Shown here piece by piece: positions 1-11,800 of a DNA stretch of 64,000 nucleotides; position 1 is the first letter of the stretch; each line of letters starts with the position of its first letter. The notes under the pieces were generated by a model. That model worked only from the letters and a program-made list of their open reading frames with translations, made no database searches and had not been told where the DNA came from. The stretch spans positions 1,116,001 through 1,180,000 of the forward strand of contig LSRY02000032.1 in assembly GCA_001643675.2 (NCBI GenBank), read 5' to 3'. The position numbers were made by a program, and so were the translations under genes. The DNA is from Monocercomonoides exilis (lineage: Eukaryota; Preaxostyla; Oxymonadida; Polymastigidae).

Positions 1-2
1 TT

Positions 3-3000
3 CACATTAATGAAGAAGGTAATAACGAATTTAAATTCTAAAAAATATATACAAAAGATAATTTCTATTATCCATTTTAAATTTAGAATTATATTTAGTG
101 CATAATGGATTTATTTTGGATGAAAACTCATTAGGAAGCGATTTTGGTTTAATTTCTGGAGGTGAGATTTTGCTATTCAAAAAAAAGATCAAATCCAGTC
201 AACGGCATGCTGTTAATGATGCAAGCATTTCGCAATCCATTCAAAATCGTGAAAATGAATTTAGAACATCAACAGTAAATCCTATTAAAAATGAAACAAT
301 AAATGAAACAAAACCAAAAACTCCTCCTTTAACGAGTTCAAAGCCGCCACTTCCTCCTTCAAAGAAAAAGTTTGCAGAATCTTCATTTTCTGAAAAAGAA
401 AGAAAGGAATTATCCAAACAAATTGACGAAGCAAAGGAGGAACTTGAAATGCTTCAAAATTTAATTGAAGAAAAAGAAACATTGGAAAAAGAACAAACAG
501 CTCGACAAAAAGAACATTTTGACGAATCAATGGAAAACATTACCCAGAAGTGGAGAAGAGAGCAAGGTATAATCTCTATCTCAAAAACATTTTTATTTCT
601 GAATATGATTTTTGACACTAACAATCCTTCTAATTTTCCTTCTCCTTGACTTATTGAATCATTTCGTTTTGAATACGCTTAGAATTAATAAAATCTCGTT
701 GGAACGAAGATCGCATAACTTTCCAAGAAGAGGCACAAAGACTGATGAAAAGAAGTGAAATTGACAAGGAGCTGGAAAAAGAAACAGAGGAAAACTCTGA
801 AAAGAAGGAGGAGATCTACGCAGAAGGCATATTGTGGAATAAAATACACAACCAATGCTCGATTACTCCGCAGAATGTGGCCGAAGAGCTTCAAACGTAT
901 CAGAAACGTTGCGAGTATGAGATGTCACAAGAGAATGTGTTGAATGAAATGATAGAACTTGCTTCAAACCAAGCTCAGTGCAGAGGAACAACAAATCAAT
1001 TCGGATTAGCAGCTGTTTTGGACGACATGGAACAAGAAATTATCAACCAACAAGAAGCTCTTCAAGCTGAATTTGAGAGAGTTAAAGAACTTGAAACTCG
1101 CACAGCTTCATTGCTGACAAAGGAAATAGAAGAAATGATACGAGTGAGAGAAGAAGAAAGCAGCATTATTGGTCGCTGTTGCACTGTTGCCTGCGAAGTT
1201 GAAGCTGAAGAAGGATCAGATGGTCGCCGTGACAGGCAGAGATGGGACTTTGATCGGTACAGAGATGAGTATGTCTGTGTCACTCTCCTTCCAACAGGAG
1301 AAATACGAGTTGAAACACCAAATTTTGCTTCTGCTTCTGATGACGACTTTTCTTTCAGCACCACACAGTCACTTTCATCTTCAATGCAGCCTGAAAGTCT
1401 TGATGCTGCACAATCACCTCAGATAAAATCATTCAAATTTCATCATGTTCTAACGTCATGTCAGAACTTTCAATCAACATCAACTGCTGAACAGCACAAA
1501 AGCAGTTCTTTTTCAAAACAAATCGATTATTTTACTGGTGCTTCAAGCAATGATTTGTCATTCACGAAGCCAATTGCTCAAGATGTGTTTTGTGGGCGCA
1601 GTTGCTGTGTGTTTTCTTTGGGCTCTTCGTCATTAGCAGAGAAGCCGTCTCGTTCGAAATCGTATTCTTCTTCATTTTCATCACTTAAACAAAAACCTTC
1701 CAATTCTTTTCAACCATCCCAAGAGTTTTTCTCATTTGACAATCCTTCACAAGCAATGAAGCAATCATATTCTCCTTCGCTTTTTGAAACACTTTCATTG
1801 AAAGAATTAAATCCTCAAGGATCATCTGATGCCAAATCTCAGAGCAGCACAAGTATTTTCTCATCTGTTATGAGTGAGCTTTTTCGGCTGTTGTGTGCGA
1901 ATGATAGAAATAGTTGTAATTCTGCAACGCAAACAGGTTCTTTTGTGCAGTCATCGCAATTTCCACAAAAGTCTTCAAAACAACATTTGGCATCACACGA
2001 AGCATATGAAGGAAGGCTTGACTCAGAACTTTCAGAAGCAAAGTTTGGGGAATTTGGAATGAAATTCCAAAGAGAAGAATCAGCACAATCGAAAAAAGTG
2101 CAGGCAGCTGATCGTATTCTTCCTCTCCATTGCTCAATGTCTGTTACTGCTGGGCAGCTTTTTGCAGACGGAATGTTGATTGATCTGTTGAATGAGAACA
2201 GAAAAACTTCAGATAAACAAAACAAAGAGGAGGAAACAGAGGATGGTCACCAAAATTTAAAATCAGAAAGAAAAGCTCAACCAACAAAGGAGGATGAACA
2301 ATCAAGGAAAAGACAACAGACTTACTCTTCCAAGGAAGAAGCAGAAACATCAACGGAAGAAGATAATGCACTTCTGCCTCGATACATTTCATCAGAGAAC
2401 GAATTGAACGAAATTATTTCACGAGCTCTTCGATTGAAAAGACAAAATGAATATCTTCGAAAGCAGTTGAGCGAGCAGAGAGATGCTTCTTTTGCTTCCT
2501 ATCAAAATCGGAAAACGGAGAAGTTATATCAACAAATGATGAAAGCATCTTTTGCAGACAGTTCAAACGAATCTCACTTTTTCGTTCAGGTTACAATCGA
2601 GACAAACAACAACACTACAGAGTTCTTTTTCCCATCTGCAGCCAAAGAGCAATGGAGAGCACGGTCACATTCCGCAGCACAACAACTACGCAATTCATCA
2701 ACAAATGTTGATTCTTCAATCTCTTCTCAGAGTCATCTACTGTTTGTAGATTTTGCACCAATAGCACGCAACAGCAACATTGAATCGTTTGTTGGGAAAG
2801 ATTCATTTTTAAAATCAAAATCACAACTTAGAAAAGAATCATCACCATCTGCGTCATTTGAACAAATATATCCACACATATTGTCTTCAGTTAAGCCAAT
2901 TCAATCAGCTTCTTCTTTCTCTTCGTCTATGTCAACAACAAATTCTCCATTTCAACGAAGCATTCAAGGATTGCACTTCCACAAAGATGTTGCGAGATTA

Positions 3001-3378
3001 ACTATGGAAAATTCTCCATTTTTGACAAATGATGGCAAATCGCTGGAAGTTTTATCATCTGCTTTGTCTTTAATTGATGAAACAGCAAGAGTTGCAAACT
3101 CTTTTCCCCCCGCCTTTCATAACTTAAATTCTTCGCCATATTTTTCTCATTTCCTTGTCAATCAATCTCAAAGTTGCTTATCGTCATCAATCTCAATTTT
3201 GCTAAGTTTAATTCGTTCTATCTTGAAGATTTCTTCCAACAGATGTTTGATGGTTGTATTTTATTCTTCAACATCAACATCTTCTTCGAACACGATGAAT
3301 GTTTTCTTGACTGCTGCTACATTCGCAAAAGCTTTGGAAGGAGAAGGATATAACAAACCAAAAAAGAACAAAACATAA
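3..3378 (+). CDS. Unrecognised coiled-coil, serine-rich protein (5' partial)
   Basis: The product is not recognised. The coding exons I infer are 3-18 (continuing upstream of the window), 99-566 and 683-3378, separated by introns 19-98 (GTAATA..TTTAG) and 567-682 (GTATAA..CTTAG). Both joins keep the reading phase, and the join at 566/683 runs straight into the long frame that ends with TAA at 3378. About 1059 residues are visible. The first part contains a Pro-rich PPLPPSKKK segment and then a Glu/Lys-rich coiled coil (roughly residues 110-320). The second half is mostly Ser/Gln/Phe-rich low complexity with a second short coiled coil (near LRLKRQNEYLRKQL). No catalytic motif, signal peptide or membrane segment is seen. 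An AATAAA at 3439-3444 could serve as a poly(A) signal. A structural or cytoskeletal role is possible but is only inferred from composition. Confidence 0.6.
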
Positions 3379-4014
3379 TTTCATAAACTTGCAAATACAA
3401 TGTGCTTGATATTTTTCAAAAGGAATCTAATATTTCGAATAAATAAATAATTCTGTTTGAAATATATTATTTTTAACAATTATTGTAATTGATTTTTGTA
3501 ATTAACTTTTGTGTTTTCAAACTTTAGTTATTTTTAGTAATTAATATTTTTATTTGATTTTATTTCGAATACAAAAATAAAAATTCAACAAAAGCATAAC
3601 CTTCTCAAAACACAATAACATTTTTTGATTACAATTATTTACTTTTGAAATATGCGGGATTGAGAAGAATTTACAAAAGTTGTATATTTGTCATTTTTTG
3701 CTGCAAATTATCAAGATTGATCAATTAATAAATCATATCAACAGAAAAAATTATCTTCATGAAAATTGTAGAGAATGTGAAATTTCAAAAAACATACGAA
3801 ATGATTTTCATCCATTCGATCAATTCCAAATTAGTTTTATTGCACATTAAGTCCTTTGTGTGGAAATATAGAAAACAGCCATCAAAAAATTAATAAAAAT
3901 AAAAACAAATGTCTTTTATTGAAACATAAACACTTTGTTTTCTTTGCATACACATTTCTTTCGACAAATCAAAAATTTATGTAACAGGAATTAATAACTT
4001 TTCAAAAAAATTAT
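3379..4014. other. AT-rich intergenic region
   Basis: This spacer holds the 3' flank of the upstream gene, including an AATAAA at 3439-3444. It is otherwise AT-rich with stop codons in all frames. I see no gene or repeat in it. Confidence 0.6.
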
Positions 4015-4022
4015 AAAAAAAA
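4015..4022 (-). terminator. RNA polymerase III T-run terminator
   Basis: On the minus strand a run of eight T residues lies six bases after the 3' end of the tRNA-Lys gene. This is the usual arrangement of a Pol III terminator. Confidence 0.7.
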
Positions 4023-4027
4023 CATTC

Positions 4028-4100
4028 GCCCACCAAGGGACTCGAACCCTTGACCGTTCGGTTAAAAGCCGAACGCTCTACCAAACTGAGCTAGGTGGGC
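4028..4100 (-). tRNA. tRNA-Lys (anticodon UUU)
   Basis: The minus strand folds into a complete 73-nt cloverleaf. The acceptor stem GCCCACC pairs with GGTGGGC. The D arm is GCTC..GAGC with the loop AGTTTGGTA. The anticodon stem TTCGG/CCGAA carries the loop CTTTTAA, which gives the anticodon TTT (Lys). The T arm AAGGG/CCCTT holds TTCGAGT. The internal A box (TAGCTCAGTTTGGTAGA) and B box (GGTTCGAGTCC) are present and no intron is seen. The 3' CCA is not encoded, as expected for a nuclear eukaryotic tRNA. It stands alone in a spacer between two protein genes. Confidence 0.97.
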
Positions 4101-4567
4101 TTCTTGAAAAAGGGGTTTTTCCATGTTTAACATAATATTTACGATAATCACTTTTCAAAGTTAACTTCTTAAATTTTCAAACGGAGAGTTTTTTTGAATC
4201 AAAGTTATTATCATTATTGTTTAATTTATATTTGCTTGAAATGTTTAATATTTAATTCGTTTTTTATAGTTGTTTTAACTCCACTGTTGAAACTTTTGGC
4301 AAATGTCGCAAAAAACTGAGACTGCTTTTATGTTAAAAAATAAACCAAACTTTTGATTTAAAATTTTATTATTTTTAAATGTTGAATAAGAAATAAAAGA
4401 AAAAGTATAACTAATTTAAAAAACACTTCACTACATTCATATTTTGAACGTGTGCTTAAACGATTACAAAGTGAAAATATGCTCTTTTGATTCTAAAATT
4501 AAAACTACAATATATTACAGAAATACATTACGAATGGATTTTATTTATTCTGCTTTTTTGGTTTTGC
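4101..4567. other. AT-rich intergenic region
   Basis: This is the spacer between the tRNA gene and the 3' end of the giant minus-strand gene. It would hold that gene's 3' UTR and the upstream flank of the tRNA. I see no further gene. Confidence 0.55.
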
Positions 4568-5830
4568 TCACTTTTCTTGAAGTGCTAATTCTATCTGCTT
4601 TTTCAGCATGGATTCTGTTGGATAAAATGGTAGATAAACTGTTTTTTCTGATGTGTCGAATCTAATTCTTTCTTTGTTTTCCATCGCTTTTATTGAAGTA
4701 TCATCAATGTCGTTTTCACATTTTTCGATAACAACTTTCCATTCTTCGTACTCTTTCGCACTTTGTCCAAATGCATCATCTTGCTCTGCCATAACACTTT
4801 TAAGTTCTTCTTTGATGAGAGATGAAGGTTTCTGAATAGAATCTCCATTTTTCACAATTTCTGTTTCAACATTTTTAATGAATTCTCCATAGCACCACCT
4901 TGGACAACTGTAACCCGTAACTTTCTTCCAAAACATTAATTGATTAGAATACGAAAGAGATGACAATGCATTCATCACGTTCTGTTTAAATTCTACAAGA
5001 GAGTCTTCTGTGCTTTCCACTTCACCATTCGCATAAGAGAAACGGACAACAGTTCTTTCAATAGGATAAGTGAAAAGAGACTGCTTTTGTGCATTTGGTG
5101 CCTGTGAACTAAAACCTTCTCCTTTGTTGATTATCCTTTCCAAATCCGATCCTGAAGCAAAACACAAAAGTTCAACAGGCAACACTTGCAACAATCCTTG
5201 TTGTATTTCTTTTGCTTCTGCTCTCCCTTCTTCCCTTCGTTTTTCAACTTCTGATACTATTTTGGCATACAAATCAGCTTTCTCGGAAGTATTTTGTTCT
5301 TTGCATTTTTCAAGTTGTTGTTGAATATTCCTTACGAAATTTATGTCCTCATATTTCAATTCTTCGAGACTTGTTAAAAGATTTGAGAAAGGCATCAGTG
5401 AATAACTCTTGAAACACAAATCTGCAAGCAGACTCCAAATGCGTGGGGAAAGAGGAAGTCTCATTGGCACAGACGTAAGAGCACACAATCCCATCAAAAT
5501 ACCAACAAAGCGAAGCATTTGCCGTTTTTTCATTGGTATTTGTGAATAATCGCGATCTACGCTTTCAGAATGAGGAATGCCAGTGCTCCATTCATTTTCA
5601 TCATTCGCTGTATTAAATACCAGAAGATCTGAACTCATTTCTTGAGTGCAATTCACATTGTTAACAGACGGCTTAAAGATAGGTAAGAAGCAATGCATCG
5701 GCGCATGCTCGTGTGTTCTTTCTGTTTTCAGTGAGACGCCATCTCTGAGGAGGCACAACTCTGCTGATATCATCTTCAGACAATCGTCGTGTGACAGAAC
5801 AACCGCAATATTCTGTTCAGTTACACCGAC
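4568..5830 (-). other. HECT domain of the giant protein, Ser at the catalytic Cys position
   Basis: The N-lobe is marked by LRFVGILMGLCALTSVP and SPRIWSLL, matching the family pattern of a buried FLGxLxGxAI helix. The C-lobe shows SNQLMFWKKVTG, as in the usual FW..V..F...FVTG region, and ends in TSEKTVYLPFYPT followed by a K-rich helix and the stop. HECT ligases have a Thr-Cys pair seven residues before the Pro of the LP-x-Y motif. Here the pair reads Thr-Ser, with the TCA codon at 4649-4651 (residue about 7824). About 70 extra residues lie between VTG and this motif. The domain is therefore recognisable but probably cannot form the usual thioester. Confidence 0.75.
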
Positions 5831-8800
5831 AATCCTCTTTGGTCGATTAACTTCCTCTTCTTTCTTCCATTCAGATGACTCTTCTTCTTCTTCGTCATTC
5901 TCGTCCAATCCAACTACCATTCCCATTTTGCGCAATCTGGCCTTCTCCTTTTGCAATTTCTCTTCTCTCAGTTTTTCTTTCCTTCTCTTCTCCTTTTCTC
6001 TCTCTTTTTCCTTCTGCTTTTCTTTCTCCTTTGCAGCCTTTGACATGAACGGATTAATTAGAAGACCCAAATTAGAAAGAAGCTCTCTGAAATCGGCAGA
6101 TGGATCGAATGACTCGTCGCTTTCGGCCAGCTCCATCTCAGACATGGCACTGATATTCTTTCTCCTCGAAGAGCGTTGCATTCCTAGTTGCATGTGACGC
6201 AGCTGGCTATCTCCGAATATCTCACCATAATCTTCTTCGTCCTCGTCTCCTTCTTCAAGCAGTTGATCAACGATGGACATTGGCTGAGCATCAAGTGCAC
6301 GACGCAGAAGAGGCTCTTTGTCCAGCTTCTTCCATTCTTCGCTGCTCTCATCAAGCTCATTTCCACCAACCAGTTTGCTTCCTTTCTTTTCAGATAAAGT
6401 TTCAGTTGAAGATTTTCCTTCTGCTTCGTTCGATTTCTGCTCTCCTTTCTGCTCGTTGTTCATTTCTGTGTCTATTCCAAGTGCCATGGCTCGACGACGG
6501 CGAATGATTTTCTTTGAAATAGGTTTTACTGCCTCAACGAACATCATGTGATCATTGCAATCGATAGACGAAGACGAAATACCTTCATTGAATGCTGCCA
6601 AAGTTGCATAGAAAAGGCTGTTTGATGGAGTAGCCCGAATACGAGACGGGAGTACATTCACAGTGCGGATGACAGTAGTTTGAGAGGAAGTGGCTGATAA
6701 AGCATGGATCGCAATTTTTTGTGTTGATGGAAGAGAATACGGGAACAGGACTCTTAAATGAGCAACGTCATCTTTCACAGAAAATGTTTGTGGAATTGCA
6801 ATATTCAATGGAGAAGTGAAACTCAATGAAGAATGAGCATAAAGTGTAAGTGGAAGGTGGACATTCACAAAGAATTTCCATATTTTCTCCCGAACACTTG
6901 AAAAGAATAGTGAAGAAATTGAAGAAAGAATCTGAATGAACCCAAATGAAGTGGTCATAAGGAAAGAAAGTGGAACATATGAAAGAAGATAATTCACACA
7001 ACGATTCAGATGCAAAAGTCGATTGAACTCGACTTCAGCTTTACTCAACTGGGCAAGACAGCTCTCTGTTGAGGCATGCTGTTTATTTGTTGCTTCTTTA
7101 AACTCATTCTTTAGCAATGGGCTCGATATACCCTTCTTCAAATCATCGAGCATCTCAATTTTCAGATGATCAAATGTTACAGATTCTTCTCCGTTCAGTG
7201 AACACTTCTTGACAATATGCTTCACAGCATCCAAAATCCATTGCGCTATAAGATTTGTTCCTTCAACATTTGCCTCTGAAGAAGTGGAATGATTATGTGC
7301 AGATTTATGTGTGTCAAATGCCTTCAAGAAGAATTGAGATTGATTTTTACGATCATTGAATATCGGATATATTATTCCATGGAGACATGTATTCATTTCA
7401 CTTTCACTTTCAGATTCAGACGATGATGATGACGAAGAAGAGGAAGCAGATGACTCAGCTTCGCGTTTCAGAGTCATTCCAACAAATGATCCGTTCATAA
7501 TTATTCTCTTTGGCAATGTTGAATCATGAGTAAATGTGATGACATGTTTTGACGACGATTCTTTTGAAGTAATTGTGAGGATGACTCCTTTTCCTATTTT
7601 GCAGCTTTGACTCAGAAGAACAACAACAGAAGATGCAGATGGGAACGATTCTGATTTTTCAAACTGAGACTCTTTCGACTCATAATAGAACCCTCTGCGA
7701 AGATAGGCAGAAATGATAGAGCTTAATATGCTCCGATGCTTTGCCGCACAGTCGAAATGATATTTTGACTCTACAACAATATCCTTTGTGATGTCTGCCA
7801 AAGAAAGTTCATCTGAAGCATCGAATTGATTGAGTGCAAAACGTGCTGAAAGGAATGCATTTTCCAATCCATTTTGTTCAATGCTCTTTGCAAGAGATTC
7901 TTTATATAAATCACATTCTTTGGATTTATCAGTTCCAGAAGTTTTCTGTGTGTGGGAATGGAAACAGTTAAGATTTTGTATTCTTTCAAGAAGACTCGAC
8001 AACTGCGATTCAATTTCAATCAAAGGAACAATTCCATGTGTTTTTAGTGTTTTCTGATCAGAGCACCCACTTTCGGTTTTAATAATAGAAATGTACTTTT
8101 CGATCATTTTTTCTGGAAGAACCTTAACGATTCTTGTAATCGCCTTTTCATTGAATGAGTTTGAAATACAAGTTGAGCTTAAGCAATTGGATTCCAGGCA
8201 TTGAGATATTCGAGTGATCAGTCGTGTCAAGATAAGAGAATACAAAGGAAGCAACGGATGATGAGAATCAAACATTGCCATCAAAGAAATAAGAGGTGAG
8301 ACAAATGGTGCTAAGTCGATAATCGATTGATTTTCATCTCCTTCAATTGAAATTGGCAGATTCAGCAAAATCTGAAGAACAAATGCAATATATTCGAGAA
8401 CTCCTCTTCCTTCTTCTTTCAGATTAGCTTCTTTCAAATCTTCATACTTGTCCTTTTTGCTATCATCTTTGAATGATTCAATGCTTTGCAGTCTTCGACT
8501 TCTTGTAATCGCCTTTTGCTGTGCTCTAATCATTGCCTTCCATTCCATGATCTGCAGTGGTGCAGTTTCTGCAGGGAGTGCAGATAGCTTGCGCTTGCCT
8601 TTGGCCATTTCTGTCAACGAATCAGAGTCAGATTCAGATTCAGAAGTGTTTTCATTTTCTGAATCTTCCTCTTCGCTTTCATCCTGCTGTTCGAGAAGCC
8701 CATCTTCGTCTCCTGCTCCTTCAATGCCCTCACCTCCAGCAGCCTTTTTCTTAGCTAAGTCTTTGTCCTTCGAAGTTGAGCTTGTCGACTTCAATATGTT

Positions 8801-11800
8801 CCGTTCCTTCCATTTTGAGCTTCCCTTTGCATCGACAACCCAGAATCTGTATCCCCATTCGTTGACACTTGCATCTGATACAAACTTCATCACACATCTG
8901 TCTGTTCCTTCAATTGTGAAATCTCCCCAGTTCTTCCTTCCTTTCTCTCCACAGCATTTCTTGATTTCCTTCCCAGTTTTTGCATCGCTAAATATCAAGC
9001 AGTCCAATTTGCCATCTGTGCAGCACCGCGAATCAAAGATGATTCTGAGTCCCTTCGCGCCTTTTAGTTGAATCTCTTTCACAATATCAGCGCTGTTGGG
9101 GTATGGATGAGCAGATGACTGTACAATACTTTTGCTCGGCACAAAGTAATCTCCCCATTCTGCTTCTTTCCGCTCTTCCTTGTCTGCTTTCTTTAATTTC
9201 TTCTTTTCCTTTTCTGAGGCCTTCTTTGGCGGTTGCACTGCGTGAACAAGTTTTGCTTCGTATTGTTCTTTGATGCGTTCCTTTTTCTTCTCTTCATTCG
9301 AACACAAGCGGCGATATGCAGAAAATGGTGAAGGAGGAATAAAAGATGTGCTGGATTGAGACAAATCAACTGCTGTGCCGTTGGGTGATACGTAACAGTT
9401 GAACAGTGAAGGAGAAGGAAACACTGCTGTCGAGGGAGAGTCTTCAGAAACAACAACAGCTGCACTCAAAAGAGAAGGTGACTGAAGAAGTGTCATGCAA
9501 GATGCTACAAGGAAATCGATAAGTGCAGTTCCAGTTGCTTTTTTCGATGTGGCCTCTGAGAATTCAGACGATATCAAAGCCATTCTTGTATCCTTTGTTG
9601 CTTTATGATGTCTGAACAATTCCTCCCGAACCAAAAGCGAGAATCTACAAGCCAATGCAACAATTCGTTCTTCATCAGAAGATGGGCAAAGGCGTTGAAG
9701 ATGTGTTGGCAGTGAATCAGCAGAAGACGAATACTCTGAGTTGTTTGGCTGTACAACTTTCTTTGCAAATGGAGATGCTGAAGGAAATGCAACAAACAGT
9801 CCGCTCATCACTTTCCGCAACAGCACACAAAGCATATTATCGTCAAATGCTCCAACAACTGCACGGAAAGTTGATGTTGACGAAATCAACTTCAGATTTG
9901 AGAGGTAAGTCAACAAGATCTGGGAGTGAAGGGAATGAGAAAGAGCTTCTTCTGCAAGAAGCAAGCGTTTCATTACTGAAGGAGCAACAACACTCAGATT
10001 GCTTTTTCCTTCATTTCCTTTTTTCACATTCAGCTGAGCTTTCACAACAGCGTCTTCTCCGTTCATTTCAAAGTCTTTCTTCGATGTTTGCTTGATTTGT
10101 GAATATTTGCTTTCATCTTTCCCACTTTCTTCCTCTTTTGCGTCACTTGAGAAGTATTCATCTGGAATTTGCTCACTTTTCAGTCCTGTTCGAAGAGCTA
10201 GTCCTCTTCCTGTTCCTTCTGAGCTTTCTAATGAAGAGGCAGCAGCAATTGTTGAAGGCACGTTCCTTGTTGCCTGCAATGGAGTGACGTTCAACGGGAG
10301 AACTATTTTTCGCAAGTGGGTTATGTCAGTCCACACAAACTCGTTCTGCCCACTTTCTTCGTCAGCAGTCATCAAGAGAATTCGTTCTATTCTCTTTGAT
10401 TCTTCTTCCATTGCCTCCTTTTCCTTCTCTTCAGTCCATTCACCTTTATCCATCAATGCCTTCCTCTCTCTTTCTTTCTCTTCCTCTTCCTCATCGCTTA
10501 AACCTCCTTCAACTTCCCAAACAAGGCCAATGCATTCACGCTCAGTGTGAGAGCTAGCTATTGATTGCGTTTTCGATAAGTTTTCAGAACAACATCCTTC
10601 ACTTGGCAAGCAAACAAGGACAGTCTGTCCAACTCTGACTTTCTCACGACGCACAAAATGTTTAGCTGAAGATGTATCAACAGATGGCACAAATGGGACA
10701 ACACCACTTCGATCAAGTTGTCCTTTCATGTAGCTGTAAAGAGAATGGATGAACGTCGCATAAGCTTGTTCATCCACACCATCCAAATCTTCAATTGTGG
10801 TAATATCATCCGAAAGAAGCGCTTTTGATCCTTCATTTTGAGTCAGACTTGTGCTCAAGCTGGAAGTTGATGGAGCCACAGAAACAGAAGAAGATGCTGA
10901 TAATAGTTCTGGATCCTTCCTTCCGCTTATTTGCTGTGCAGCAAGAAGTCTTTTCGCTGCGATTGCAGATTCTGTTTCGAGTGAACGGCCCAGCCACATC
11001 ATTCCTGTTCCACATGCAGCCGATACAGTTCCACTCAAATCTCCCACGAATGTGTTGATTGGCTGAGTGGGTGCTGAGTCAGAAGAAGGAGGAGTCTTAA
11101 GCATAGATAGAAGCTTGACTGACGGATGAAGCATCGAAGGAGATAAAAATGTTGAATCAACAACAGCCATTTCATTGCTCTTGGCTTCTGCAGTATCTGC
11201 TTTACTCGACTCGTTACTCCAATTTTCCAACGTTATTCCTTCGGGAATATCATCTTCTTTCTCTTTCTTTTCGCTTTGAGAGATGTCTTTTCCATCTTTC
11301 ATCAACTTTGAATGAGACAAGAACAGACTTTCAACACAAAATGAATAAAGTTTCAATTTCTTTTCTGGAATCGTCGGTTCTGATGCTTTTGATGTCGTTT
11401 CAGATGGTTTTCCAGTTTCAACTTCCTTTTTCTCTTCTTTTTCAGAATCATCAGTCTTTGAGCTGTCCTTTCCAACTGAAGAGTCATCTTTTTTAATATC
11501 TTCGGCTCCTATCAGCACATCAAGAATTGCTAAGGAAATAGAATCATCTTTAACATTGTCTTCAATTTCATCTTCTCCGAACAACGAAATCAATCCACTT
11601 TCATCATTCTTTATTGGCTCATGCACTTTTGGCATGCCATACACTTTCTTCGGGATTTGAGAAATTAATGTTTGCTCATACGCAACCAGATCTACAGCAG
11701 ATGCATGAGTCGCCTTGGAAGCATTAACAGATAAAAGCGCTGGTTTTTGTTCGGAGGTGTATATCTTAATCTGAGCTGACCGCTCTCCTCCACTTTCCTT

